A stretch of DNA of 64,000 nt from Ideonella sp. Lineage in GTDB: Bacteria; Pseudomonadota; Gammaproteobacteria; Burkholderiales; Burkholderiaceae_C. The stretch lies in the NCBI RefSeq assembly GCF_016702655.1, contig NZ_JADJDO010000002.1, positions 62,001 to 126,000 on the forward strand, in the 5' to 3' direction. Of this stretch, positions 52,223 through 62,001 are shown in pieces. Every line of letters starts with the position of its first letter. The first letter of the stretch is position 1. Below the pieces are notes generated by a model. That model saw only the letters and a program-made list of their open reading frames with translations. It did no database searches and was not told the origin of the DNA. The position numbers were made by a program, and so were the translations under genes.

Positions 52223-52891
52223 ATGAACGTGCCACAGTCCCCTGCGATCCGCATCCTGGTCGTCGACGACCACACGCTGTTCCGGCGCGGGCTGACCGCG
52301 CTGTTGTCGCGCGACGCGCAGTTCCAGGTCGTCGGCGACGCCGGCGACGCCGGCGAGGCGCAGCGCCGCGCCGCCGCGCTGCAGCCCGATTTGATCCTGC
52401 TCGACAACCACCTGCCCGGCGTCAACGGGGTCGACGCGCTGCCGGCGCTGCGCGAGGCGGCGCCCCGGGCGCGCGTGCTGATGCTCACGATCAGCGAGGA
52501 CGAGCACGACCTCGCCGCGGCGCTGCGCGGCGGTGCCTGCGGCTATCTGTTGAAGACCATCGAGGGCGACGCCCTCGCGGCAGCGATCCGGCGCGCAATG
52601 CACGGCGAGAGCGTGATCGCGGCGGAGATGACGGGCAAGCTCGTCAGCGCCTTCCAGGCGGCGAGCGCGCCGCCGGCCGAGCCCGCGCCTGGCCCTGGCG
52701 ACAGCCTGTCGCCGCGTGAGCTGGAGACGTTGCGCCTGATTGCGCGCGGCGCGAGCAACAAGGAGATCGGGCGCGAACTCGGCATCGCCGAGACGACGGT
52801 CAAGATCCACGTCCAGCATCTGCTGCGCAAGCTCGGCTTGAGCTCGCGCGTGCAGGCGGCGGTCTTTGCGAGCGAGAACGGGCTTGCCTGA
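52223..52891 (+). CDS. narL: Nitrate/nitrite response regulator NarL
   Basis: A 222-residue NarL/FixJ-type regulator. Receiver Asp61 lies in LILLDNHLPGVNG, Lys in GYLLKTIEG, and the HTH reads LSPRELETLRLIARGASNKEIG with GIAETTVKIHVQHLLRKLGL, close to NarL. It partners NarX. Candidate targets in the window are the nitrate assimilation genes at 14-23 kb and perhaps tusA downstream, where one NarL-like heptamer TACCCAT is present at 52992-52998; a single heptamer is weak evidence. Confidence 0.93.
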   Translation: MNVPQSPAIRILVVDDHTLFRRGLTALLSRDAQFQVVGDAGDAGEAQRRAAALQPDLILLDNHLPGVNGVDALPALREAAPRARVLMLTISEDEHDLAAALRGGACGYLLKTIEGDALAAAIRRAMHGESVIAAEMTGKLVSAFQAASAPPAEPAPGPGDSLSPRELETLRLIARGASNKEIGRELGIAETTVKIHVQHLLRKLGLSSRVQAAVFASENGLA

Positions 52892-52910
52892 TCGCCAAGG
52901 AAACGCGGGG

Positions 52911-52970
52911 CCGCCCCAAGTTGCCTCTGGCCCCCGCGGGCGGGCCGGGCGCGGCCCGGCCCTTGGGGGC
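52911..52970 (+). terminator. GC-rich terminator-like hairpin after narL
   Basis: The outer arms GCCCCAAG (52913-52920) and CTTGGGGGC (52962-52970) pair with one bulge; inside, GGGCCGGG (52942-52949) pairs perfectly with CCCGGCCC (52955-52962). No T-run follows. Palindromes of this make-up are common between Burkholderiales genes and probably end or protect transcripts. Confidence 0.5.
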
Positions 52971-53123
52971 GTTCATGCGCGCGGCGCGAACTACCCATTT
53001 GGGCTACGCGGGGCCACCCATCGCGGTAATAGACGCCCTGAGGCGAATGTCGGGTAATGCGCCATGCCTTCGGGGTCGCTCCGAGGGTCGTGCCTATCGA
53101 CGAGACAACGAAAGACCCAACGC

Positions 53124-53354
53124 ATGAACTACGACAAGGAATTCGACGCCTCGGGCCTGTCGTGCCCGCTGCCGATCGTGAAGACCAAGAAGGCGCTCAA
53201 CGACATGAGCCCGGGCCAGGTGCTGCGCGTCGTCGCGACCGACCCCGGTTCGGTGGCCGACATGGTGGCCTTTGCCGAGCAGACCGGCAACGCGCTGCTC
53301 GAGCAGGGCACCGAAGACAAGAAGTTCGTCTTCTTCCTGAAGAAGAAGGCCTGA
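53124..53354 (+). CDS. tusA: TusA-family sulfurtransferase
   Basis: A 76-residue TusA/SirA-like protein with the persulfide cysteine Cys14 in SGLSCPLPIVKTKKAL (CPxP motif) and the end FVFFLKKK. It carries sulfane sulfur between proteins in the cytoplasm. The next two genes, a DsrE-like protein and a YeeE/YedE permease, are standard partners in thiosulfate or sulfane sulfur uptake and trafficking. The ATG at 53124 gives the normal length. Confidence 0.93.
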   Translation: MNYDKEFDASGLSCPLPIVKTKKALNDMSPGQVLRVVATDPGSVADMVAFAEQTGNALLEQGTEDKKFVFFLKKKA

Positions 53355-53389
53355 GCCCTTCGCTCATCGCAAGCCAACCGGAGACGCGC

Positions 53390-53860
53390 ATGGCGACAAA
53401 GAAGATGGCGATCATCGCCACCAAGGGTGCGCTGGACATGGCCTACCCGCCGCTGATCCTGGCCTCGACCGCGGCTGCGCTCGGCTGGGAGGTGCAGATC
53501 TTCTTCACGTTCTATGGCCTGCAGTTGCTGCGCAAGGACCTCTCCGGCATCGCGATCAGCCCGCTCGCCAACCCGGCCATGCCGATGCCGATGCCGATGC
53601 CGGTGATCGTCAGCGTGCTGCCCGGCATGGAGGCGATGGCAACCTCGATGATGAAGGCCAAGATGAAGAAGAAGGGCGTGGCCTCGCTCGAGGAACTGCG
53701 CTCGCTGTGCCAGGAGGCCGAGGTCAAGTTCATCGCCTGCCAGATGACGGTCGACCTGTTCGAGTTCAGCAAGAGCGACTTCATCGACGGCATCGAGTAC
53801 GGCGGCGCGGCCACGTTCCTTCAGTTCGCCGGCGAGACGGACGTCTGCCTGTTCATCTGA
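53390..53860 (+). CDS. DsrE/DsrF/DrsH-like protein
   Basis: A 156-residue protein of the DsrE-like family: KKMAIIATKGALDMAYPPLIL, WEVQIFFTFYGLQLLRKD, a methionine/proline run at 64-72, KFIACQMTVDLF with the conserved cysteine, and DGIEYGGAATFL at the end. Members bind or transfer sulfane sulfur, or sit at the membrane beside YeeE-type permeases. GGAGA is upstream of the ATG. It is co-oriented with tusA 35 bases upstream and the permease seven bases downstream. Confidence 0.87.
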   Translation: MATKKMAIIATKGALDMAYPPLILASTAAALGWEVQIFFTFYGLQLLRKDLSGIAISPLANPAMPMPMPMPVIVSVLPGMEAMATSMMKAKMKKKGVASLEELRSLCQEAEVKFIACQMTVDLFEFSKSDFIDGIEYGGAATFLQFAGETDVCLFI

Positions 53861-53867
53861 CCGCGCC

Positions 53868-54980
53868 TTGAACGCGCCCGCCGATCCGACGGCCTGGGTC
53901 CTGTGGGGCGGCTTCGCGCTCGGCGCGATCTTCGGCGCCGTGGCGGCGCGCACCAATTTCTGCACCATGGGTGCGCTGTCGGACGTGGTCAACATCGGCC
54001 ACTGGGGCCGCGTGCGCATGTGGCTGCTCGCGATTGCGGTCGCGCTGATCGGCGCGAGCCTGCTCGCCTACACCGGCCAGGTCGACCTCGGCAAGACGAT
54101 CTACCAGCGCCCGCGCCTGCCCTGGCTCTCGCTGCTGCTCGGCGGGGCGCTGTTCGGCATCGGCATGAGCCTGGCCGGCGGCTGCGTCAACAAGAACCTG
54201 ATCCGCCTCGGCGCGGGCAGCGTGCGTTCGCTCGTGGTGCTGGTCTTCGTCGCCATCGCCGCCTACATGACGCTCAAGGGCCTGTTCGGCCAATGGCGGG
54301 CGAGCTGGCTCGACCCGGTCGCGATCGACCTCGCGGCGCTCGGCCTCCCGGACCAGAGCCTGGCAACGATGCTCGCGCTGGCGAGCGGCCTGGCAGCGCC
54401 CGCCGCGCTGCTCGTCACGGCCGGCGTCGTCGCGGCCGCCTTGCTCGCGTTCGTGTTCGCCGACCAGCGCTTCCGCGCCAATGCGCTGCAGGCCGGCGGC
54501 GCGGCGATGCTCGGCCTGCTGGTCGTCGTCGGCTGGTACCTGACGGGGCACATCGGCTACGGCGAGAACCCGGAGACGCTGGAGACGGTGTTCTTCGCAA
54601 CCAACTCGCGCACGCTCGAGTCGATGAGCTTCGTTGCCCCCGCGGCCTACAGCCTGGAGCTGCTGATGCTGTGGACCGACAAGTCGCTGCACGCGAGCTT
54701 CGGCATCGCGACCGCGCTCGGCGTCGCCGCCGGCTCGCTCGCCCATGCCCTCGCGAGCGGGAGCTTTCGCTGGGAGGGATTCGCCTCGCTCGCCGACCTG
54801 CGCAACCAGCTCGCGGGTGCGGTGCTGATGGGCTTCGGCGGCGTCACCGCGATCGGCTGCACCGTCGGCCAGGGTATCTCCGGCCTGTCCACGCTCGCCC
54901 TCGGCTCGGTGATCGCCACCGCCGGCATCGTTGCCGGAGGCGTGGCGACATTGAAGGTCATCGCGATGCGTGAGGGGTGA
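53868..54980 (+). CDS. YeeE/YedE (TsuA-type) sulfur-compound permease
   Basis: A 370-residue membrane protein with about nine to ten helices. Conserved cysteines sit in ARTNFCTMGALSD, GMSLAGGCVNKN and IGCTVGQGISGLS, as in the thiosulfate importer TsuA. The start is TTG at 53868, seven bases after the DsrE-like stop; no in-frame ATG precedes the first helix. With TusA and the DsrE-like protein it would import thiosulfate or similar and hand on sulfane sulfur. Confidence 0.9.
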   Translation: MNAPADPTAWVLWGGFALGAIFGAVAARTNFCTMGALSDVVNIGHWGRVRMWLLAIAVALIGASLLAYTGQVDLGKTIYQRPRLPWLSLLLGGALFGIGMSLAGGCVNKNLIRLGAGSVRSLVVLVFVAIAAYMTLKGLFGQWRASWLDPVAIDLAALGLPDQSLATMLALASGLAAPAALLVTAGVVAAALLAFVFADQRFRANALQAGGAAMLGLLVVVGWYLTGHIGYGENPETLETVFFATNSRTLESMSFVAPAAYSLELLMLWTDKSLHASFGIATALGVAAGSLAHALASGSFRWEGFASLADLRNQLAGAVLMGFGGVTAIGCTVGQGISGLSTLALGSVIATAGIVAGGVATLKVIAMREG

Positions 54981-55113
54981 TGCATTGGTCGTTTCAGGCC
55001 TTCGTTCGCCGAAACCTGTTTCGCACTCAATCGTCAAGAAGTGGGCAGACAGCTTCCCTGCCCGCAAGTGGCTGGGCATTGCTACTCGGGCAGTCTTGCA
55101 GGCCCTGGCGTGG

Positions 55114-55219
55114 GATCAGGCCGGCAGGGTGCCCTGCTGCGTTCATGTCCCCCGGCGCCGGCCTGCGGCCGGCGCCTCCTCCTTTACTTCACTCCGCAGG
55201 GCACCCCACCGACCTGATC
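55114..55219 (-). repeat. Structured hairpin repeat, copy 1
   Basis: Outer arms GATCAGG (55114-55120) and CCTGATC (55213-55219); main stem GGGTGCCCTGC (55127-55137) with GCAGGGCACCC (55196-55206); apical stem GGCGCCGGCC (55154-55163) with GGCCGGCGCC (55167-55176). The unpaired sides CATGTCCCCC and TCCTCCTTTACTTCACT are shared with copy 2 in opposite orientation, while the stems differ but still pair. Confidence 0.75.
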
Positions 55220-55266
55220 TGAACCGTCAGCGGTTTTCGGCGGTCGCAAGACAACGACACCTCCAG

Positions 55267-55367
55267 CCAAGGACGCCGGGTGGCTGACGCAGCGAAGTAG
55301 AGGAGAAGGGCCGGGCGTCAGCCCGGACCGGGGGACATGAGCAGCGTCAGCCACCCGGTGGCCTTGG
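55267..55367 (+). repeat. Structured hairpin repeat, copy 2 (inverted relative to copy 1)
   Basis: Stem CCGGGTGGCTGACGC (55276-55290) pairs perfectly with GCGTCAGCCACCCGG (55344-55358), extended by CCAAGG (55267-55272) with CCTTGG (55362-55367). Apical hairpin CCGGGC-GTCA-GCCCGG at 55311-55326. Conserved unpaired sides are AGCGAAGTAGAGGAGAAGG and CCGGGGGACATG, the complements of those in copy 1. Confidence 0.75.
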
Positions 55368-55579
55368 CGCGCGCTGCGTTTGCCGTGAAGGCCTTCCAAC
55401 TGCGGCTTCGCGTCCTGTTTCCGGCGAACCTGCGCCAGAAGCTCCAGGGCTTCAGACCGCGCGACGCGGCGATCGCCGCGTCGCTCCGCTTGACGGACTC
55501 ACTCCGTTTCGACTGAACGCAACTGCGTATCCGAGCCCTTTGGGAGGCAAGCGCGGATGCAATCCGTTCCTTCCCAGGC

Positions 55580-57811
<2,232 letters not shown>

Positions 57812-57942
57812 GACGGTGTCTCCTGGAGGCGGGCGGCCCGGCGTCGACGTCGATGCCGGGCCCGGTCACTGTACCGGACGATCGCCGCCGAACATGACGC
57901 CCGGCTGACAGCGGCCTGCGCAACCTCGCCGAGGATGGCGAT

Positions 57943-57958
57943 GCGGCCTTCCGGCCGC
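57943..57958 (-). terminator. Hairpin at the end of the 58-64 kb operon
   Basis: GCGGCC (57943-57948) and GGCCGC (57953-57958) form a six-base stem with a four-base loop, 14 bases past the stop of the last gene on the minus strand. There is no T-run, so it is at best a weak terminator before icd. Confidence 0.35.
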
Positions 57959-57971
57959 GGGCGGGCGCTTG

Positions 57972-59024
57972 TCAGTCCAGCGCCCACTCCGGCGCCAGCA
58001 CGCAGCGCTCGATGAGCGCCGGCGCCTGCGCGCCCCGCCTACGGTGCAACGCGAGCAACCGCTCGCACGCCAGGCCCCAGTGCGCGGCACCGGCTGCGAT
58101 CGCTGCCTCGAGCGCTGCGCCGTCGTCGCCCTCACACCACGCGGTGTAGGCTGGCCACAGGCGCGGGAACAGCAGTTCGCGCACGCCCTCGAGGTTGGCG
58201 AACCAGAAGTGCAGCGCGCCCGGATCACGCTGGCGCAGCAGCGCCGGCAGCGTGACGAGGCAGTCGGCCAGGTGGTCGCGCGTGGCGCGCACGAACAGGT
58301 CGGCGCGGCGCGAGGGTAGGGCGCTGCGCAGCGCCTGCCAGTCGGGGTCGAGGCGCCGGCCGGCTTCGAATTCACCGAGCTCGTGCAGCACCAGCGTCTC
58401 GGCGTCGATCTCGGCCATGCGTTCGAGCGCCAGGTTGTCGCCGCCGTCGAAGCCGCGCGCGGCCAGCGCGGCGCTGAAGGGCCCCGGCTGGCGCTTGAGC
58501 GTCCAGGCCTCGTACTTCTCGTACAGCCAGCGCCGCAGCGACTCGCGGCGCAGCACGACGGTCGCGCCCTGCAGCGCTGCCGGCGGCGCGGCCAGGCAGC
58601 GCGCGAGCTCGCTGCCGCAGACCCGGAGTTCGACCTCGCCGCGGCGCTCGACGCGCTCGAGCTCGGCCAGGAAGAAGCTCGCGCGGCCGGCAGCCACCTG
58701 GCCGGCGCCGTAGACGAGCCCGTGCGGCCGCAGCAGCGCGTTGACGGCCGCGGCGTCGAACGGCGCCACCATCTGCCCCGCGACCGGCAGCGGCGCATAG
58801 TCGATCGCCTCGAGCGACTCCCACAGCGCCTCGCGCGCGGCGAGCCAGCGCGCGACCTGCTCGCGCGGCAGCGGCTGCAGCGCGGCGATGCCGTGCTCCC
58901 AGCGGTAGAACTCGCGCATCTGGAGCAGGTAGATGCACAGCGTCAGGTCGGCCGCGCCGCGCGCGTCGGCGATGTGGCAGTTGGCCTGCACCGCCGCGAT
59001 CAGGCGCGCGCGATCAGTCGTCAC
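57972..59024 (-). CDS. Unassigned 350-residue protein, last gene of the operon
   Basis: A soluble, mixed helical protein with no metal-binding or nucleotide motif I can name. Visible conserved-looking blocks are CIYLLQMREFYRWEHGIAAL (about 29-48), YAPLPVAGQMVAPFDAAAVN, an ASFFLAELERVERRGEVELR strand region and EMLVLHELGEFEAG-like ETLVLHELGEFEAGRRLD. I recall homologues named the Sfum_1244 family, but cannot verify this. The GTG at 59022-59024 overlaps the preceding gene by 11 bases, so coupling is likely. Conserved length and charge distribution argue for a real enzyme or assembly factor. Confidence 0.7.
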   Translation of the reverse strand: MTTDRARLIAAVQANCHIADARGAADLTLCIYLLQMREFYRWEHGIAALQPLPREQVARWLAAREALWESLEAIDYAPLPVAGQMVAPFDAAAVNALLRPHGLVYGAGQVAAGRASFFLAELERVERRGEVELRVCGSELARCLAAPPAALQGATVVLRRESLRRWLYEKYEAWTLKRQPGPFSAALAARGFDGGDNLALERMAEIDAETLVLHELGEFEAGRRLDPDWQALRSALPSRRADLFVRATRDHLADCLVTLPALLRQRDPGALHFWFANLEGVRELLFPRLWPAYTAWCEGDDGAALEAAIAAGAAHWGLACERLLALHRRRGAQAPALIERCVLAPEWALD

Positions 59025-59232
59025 CTGCCGGCCCAGCCTCGCGCACCTGGCACAGCAGGTCTTCGGCAAGCTGTTCGTTGTCGGCGAACATGACCTTGAT
59101 CTTGTCGGCGGGCGCGGCGCCCGGCGCAGCGCGCAAGGCCTTGGCATGCGCCGAGGCCGGCTTGAAGGCGTCGAACTCGGCCAGTTTCTCGATCTGCGCG
59201 AACGGCTTCACGCGGTAGACGTAGTAGGGCAT
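59014..59232 (-). CDS. Small unassigned protein of the operon
   Basis: A 72-residue protein that begins MPYYVYRVKPFAQIEKLAEF and continues with KALRAAPGAAPADKIKVMFADNEQ in charged helical form, ending LLCQVREAGPAGDD. The single cysteine is near the C-terminus. It overlaps the last gene by 11 bases and lies nine bases from the S24-like gene. No family recognised, though the short YYVYRVKPF start looks like a conserved feature of a small operon partner. Confidence 0.72.
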   Translation of the reverse strand: MPYYVYRVKPFAQIEKLAEFDAFKPASAHAKALRAAPGAAPADKIKVMFADNEQLAEDLLCQVREAGPAGDD

Positions 59233-59241
59233 CGCGGGGTA

Positions 59242-59610
59242 TCAGATGTAGCGTTTGGACGCGCGCCGCCGGCCCGGCAGCGCCTTCTGGATGATGACGC
59301 CGCGCACCGCAGACAGGTCGGCGAGCGGCGCGTCGGCAAAGGCCGGGTTCAGCGCATGCAGGCACCAGCCGTCGCCGCTGCGGCGAAGCTGGCGAAAGGT
59401 CCATTCGCCGCCATGCCAGGCGAGGACATAGGAGCCGTCGGCCGCCAGGCCGTCGGGCTCGATGATGATGATCTCGCCCTCGGCGAACTCGGGGGCCATG
59501 CTCTGGCCGATCACGCGCAACGCGAACGACTCGGCGCCCGTGCAGGCGCTTGCCGACGGGTCGGGCGTGAAGGGTTCGCTGGCCATGAAGGGCGCGTCGG
59601 TCTGCGTCAC
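59242..59610 (-). CDS. S24/LexA-like peptidase-fold protein without DNA-binding domain
   Basis: A 122-residue protein. The S24 nucleophile motif is present as Ser37 in LRVIGQSMAPEFAEGEIIII, then DGSYVLAWHGGEWTFRQLRR. In LexA and UmuD the general-base lysine lies in a TVKRL-type segment; here the matching segment is TFRQL, with Arg73, so autocleavage is doubtful. There is no HTH. The GTG at 59610 overlaps the reductase stop as GTGA; an ATG at 59586 is the alternative. Possibly a ligand or peptide-binding scaffold. Confidence 0.78.
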   Translation of the reverse strand: MTQTDAPFMASEPFTPDPSASACTGAESFALRVIGQSMAPEFAEGEIIIIEPDGLAADGSYVLAWHGGEWTFRQLRRSGDGWCLHALNPAFADAPLADLSAVRGVIIQKALPGRRRASKRYI

Positions 59611-61079
59611 AGCGCCTCGGCAAAGATCTGCGCCGACGGCACGCCGGCGGCGCGCAGGTCGTCGGCGAGCGCTTCGACGAAGTCCGGCGGGCCGGCGAGG
59701 TAGAAGTCGCACTCGATGTCGAACAGGTCGGCGCGCATCGCGCGCGCGATCTGGTGTGCGCCCACGGCCGCGATGGCGTGCGTCGACAGCGCGACCTCGA
59801 AGCTGTCGAGCGCCTCCGACCAGGCGCGGCACTGGTTGGCCATGAAATGCCCGTCGCTGCGCGTCGCGAGCCAGAAGAGGGACATCGAGGGCGCGGCGTC
59901 GAGCGCGAGCGCGTGCTCGATCAGGCTCTTGATCGGCGCAAAGCCGGTGTCGCAGGCGGCAAAGACGAGCGGGCGCGGGCCTTCGCTCAACACGAATCTG
60001 CCGCTCGGGCCCCACACGGTGACTGTGTCCCCGGGCTTGAGCTGGCCGGCGAACAAGCGGCTCGCGAAGGCGTCGGTGTCGTCGCGGGCGATGAAGAAGT
60101 GCAGATTGCGGTCGTCGCAGGGGCAGCTCGCCACCGGGCGCAGCGAATGCACGTCGCCGCCGGCGGTGGCCAGGCCGAGCGTGACCGACTGCCCGGCCAG
60201 GAAGCGCAGCCGGTGCGTGCGCGGCGTCTGCAGGTGCAAGAGCCGCGTGTCGGGCGCGAGCTCGCCGACCGCGCGCACATGGCACACGATCTGCTGCAGC
60301 GGGATGTCCTCCGGGCCGCCGGCTTCGAGCAGTTCGAGCGTGAGCTCGCTGCTGGCCGCGGTGTGGGCGCAGGCGAGGGTGTAGCCCTGGCGCTTCTCGG
60401 CCTCGGAAAGCGGGTAGTCGAAGGGCTGGGTGCGCACCACCTCGCCCGCGATCACGCGCACCTTGCACATGCCACAACTGCCGTTGCCGCAGCCGTAGTT
60501 GAGCATCAGCCCGGCACGCAGGCCGGCCTGCAGCAACGTGTCGTGGCCCTCGACGGTGAACTCGTGGCCGCTCGGCCGAACGGTGACCTGCGCCGACATG
60601 ACTTTCAACATACCGTCCATCACCTCCAGCACGTCGGCCGATTCGGTGGCCAGCACGCGCGCCAGCCCCTGCGTCACCAGATGATCGAGCTCGTCCAGCG
60701 GCCCGCCGTCGCCGCTGGGCCCGCGCAACTCGCGCACGCGCTGCTGGATCGCGACCACGAGGCTGTGATAGCGCTGCAGGTGGCGCTGCAGGTCGGCCAG
60801 ATCCTGGCTCTGCTGGAACAGGCGCTGCGCCAGCACCTCCTGGCTCGGCAGCAGGCGCTCGCGCACGCGCCGGCCGAAAGCCTCGTCGCGGATGCGCGCC
60901 ACACGCTCGAGCAGGCCGTGCTCCTCGAGCCGCGCCTGCGGGTACAGCGCGAGCAGTTCGGCGGTCGACACCAGGCCTTCGTTGAGCGCCAGCTTGCCGT
61001 CGCGCACCTGCTGCTGCAGCACACCGCGCGCCACGCCGACGAGTTGCGCGGCGCGCCAGAGGCTGAGCTGGTGCGACAT
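59607..61079 (-). CDS. HTH-like / coiled-coil / [2Fe-2S] / flavin reductase fusion
   Basis: A 490-residue multidomain protein. Residues 1-50 resemble an excisionase-type HTH (SLWRAAQLVGVARGVLQQQV, then GLVSTAELLALYP). Residues 60-130 are a charged coiled coil. Residues 165-250 are a plant-type ferredoxin with cluster cysteines C197, C202, C205 and C237. The rest is an FAD/NAD(P)H reductase (LRFLAGQSVTLGL, VWGPSGRFVL, FAACDTGFAPIKSLIEHA, YLAGPPDFVEAL). It can move electrons from NAD(P)H through the cluster, perhaps to the dioxygenase next door. The start is the ATG ten bases after the TauD stop. Confidence 0.85.
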   Translation of the reverse strand: MSHQLSLWRAAQLVGVARGVLQQQVRDGKLALNEGLVSTAELLALYPQARLEEHGLLERVARIRDEAFGRRVRERLLPSQEVLAQRLFQQSQDLADLQRHLQRYHSLVVAIQQRVRELRGPSGDGGPLDELDHLVTQGLARVLATESADVLEVMDGMLKVMSAQVTVRPSGHEFTVEGHDTLLQAGLRAGLMLNYGCGNGSCGMCKVRVIAGEVVRTQPFDYPLSEAEKRQGYTLACAHTAASSELTLELLEAGGPEDIPLQQIVCHVRAVGELAPDTRLLHLQTPRTHRLRFLAGQSVTLGLATAGGDVHSLRPVASCPCDDRNLHFFIARDDTDAFASRLFAGQLKPGDTVTVWGPSGRFVLSEGPRPLVFAACDTGFAPIKSLIEHALALDAAPSMSLFWLATRSDGHFMANQCRAWSEALDSFEVALSTHAIAAVGAHQIARAMRADLFDIECDFYLAGPPDFVEALADDLRAAGVPSAQIFAEAL

Positions 61080-61089
61080 CGGCAAGCCC

Positions 61090-61995
61090 TCAGAAGGTCG
61101 CAACGCGATCGAGGAAGCGCGCGCGATAGAGCAGCCGCGGCCGCAGCGGGTCGTCTTCGAATGCGCTGCGGTCGTGCAGCACGTTGTTGCAGACGATGCC
61201 CATGCCCGGCTCCAGCCTGAGCGTGAAGCGCGGCGCGTCGGCGCTCGCGAGCAACTGGCGCAGGAAGGCCACCGCGGCGCCCGTCGAGCGGTCGGCCTTC
61301 CACTCGATGCTGCGCGTGCGAGCGGTGTAGCGCATGTGCAGTGCACCGTCGGCCGCATCGACCGCGAACACCGGGCCGGCCTGCGCCGGACGCGCAATGC
61401 CGGCCTCGCCCATGCGCGCCGGGATCGTCATCGCGTCGCCGGCCATCAGCGCGCGCACATGGCCCGGGTCGGCGTCGCGCAGGCTGATGTAGGCCAGTTC
61501 GTGGTCCATCAGCGCATTGGCGCCGCCCTCGGCGGCTGCGCGCACGCAGTGCAGCACCATGGCCCGGATGCGCCGCTGCTGCGGGTGGTAGTAGCCGTCG
61601 GTGTGCCACTGGATCGCGCGTTCGGTGTAGGGGATGAAGTCGGCCGCGCTGCCGGCGCTGCCGTCGCGCACCGCGATCTGCGAGATGCCGTCCTCGTCTG
61701 CAAGCCAGTTCGCGTCGAGCCGCCGCAGGCCGAGCTGCGCCGCGAGCAGGCGCGGCAGCTCCTTGTCGGCACCCGTCTGCGGGCTGCGGTAGACGGCCAT
61801 GTTGGCGTCGCGGCAGCGCTCGAGCAGCGCGTCGCGCTCGCGCGGTTGCAGGCGGCGCGGGTCGGCGACGTCGACGATCAGGTCCTCGACGCGCCGCGGC
61901 TGGCGCGCGAGCTTGGCGTCGCGCCATTGCCGGTAGGCCGCGCCGTCGTCGAGGTCGAACGGGCTGCCGGTGCGGGTGAGGCAGGCGGTCGTCAT
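61090..61995 (-). CDS. TauD/TfdA-family Fe(II)/2-oxoglutarate dioxygenase
   Basis: A 301-residue dioxygenase with the facial triad His131-x-Asp133 in AIQWHTDGYYH and distal His274 in CNNVLHDRSAF, plus Arg291 in RPRLLYRARF for 2-oxoglutarate. Family length and order are normal. It would hydroxylate an unknown substrate, using 2-oxoglutarate and oxygen in the cytoplasm. It starts six bases after the stop of the preceding gene, within the operon. Taurine and 2,4-D are the known family substrates, but neither is implied here. Confidence 0.85.
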   Translation of the reverse strand: MTTACLTRTGSPFDLDDGAAYRQWRDAKLARQPRRVEDLIVDVADPRRLQPRERDALLERCRDANMAVYRSPQTGADKELPRLLAAQLGLRRLDANWLADEDGISQIAVRDGSAGSAADFIPYTERAIQWHTDGYYHPQQRRIRAMVLHCVRAAAEGGANALMDHELAYISLRDADPGHVRALMAGDAMTIPARMGEAGIARPAQAGPVFAVDAADGALHMRYTARTRSIEWKADRSTGAAVAFLRQLLASADAPRFTLRLEPGMGIVCNNVLHDRSAFEDDPLRPRLLYRARFLDRVATF

Positions 61996-62001
61996 TGCAC
62001 T

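Larger units (their letters stand above)
54981..55579. other. Intergenic region carrying two structured repeats
   Basis: About 600 bases between the permease and the end of icd. Two inverted hairpin elements (next entries) fill 55114-55367. A short frame, 55337-55516, starts at an ATG inside the second element and encodes 59 residues (MSSVSHPVALARAAFAVKAF at the start); it has no near-consensus ribosome site and may not be translated. The rest shows nothing recognisable. Confidence 0.5.

Noticed and set aside
52985..53060. NarL operator upstream of tusA
   Set aside because: One TACCCAT heptamer is present but no properly spaced inverted partner, so it is not listed as a site.
53575..53605. 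Tandem ATGCCG repeat as a possible microsatellite switch
   Set aside because: It encodes a Met-Pro run of the kind seen in DsrE-like proteins, and its six-base unit cannot shift the frame.
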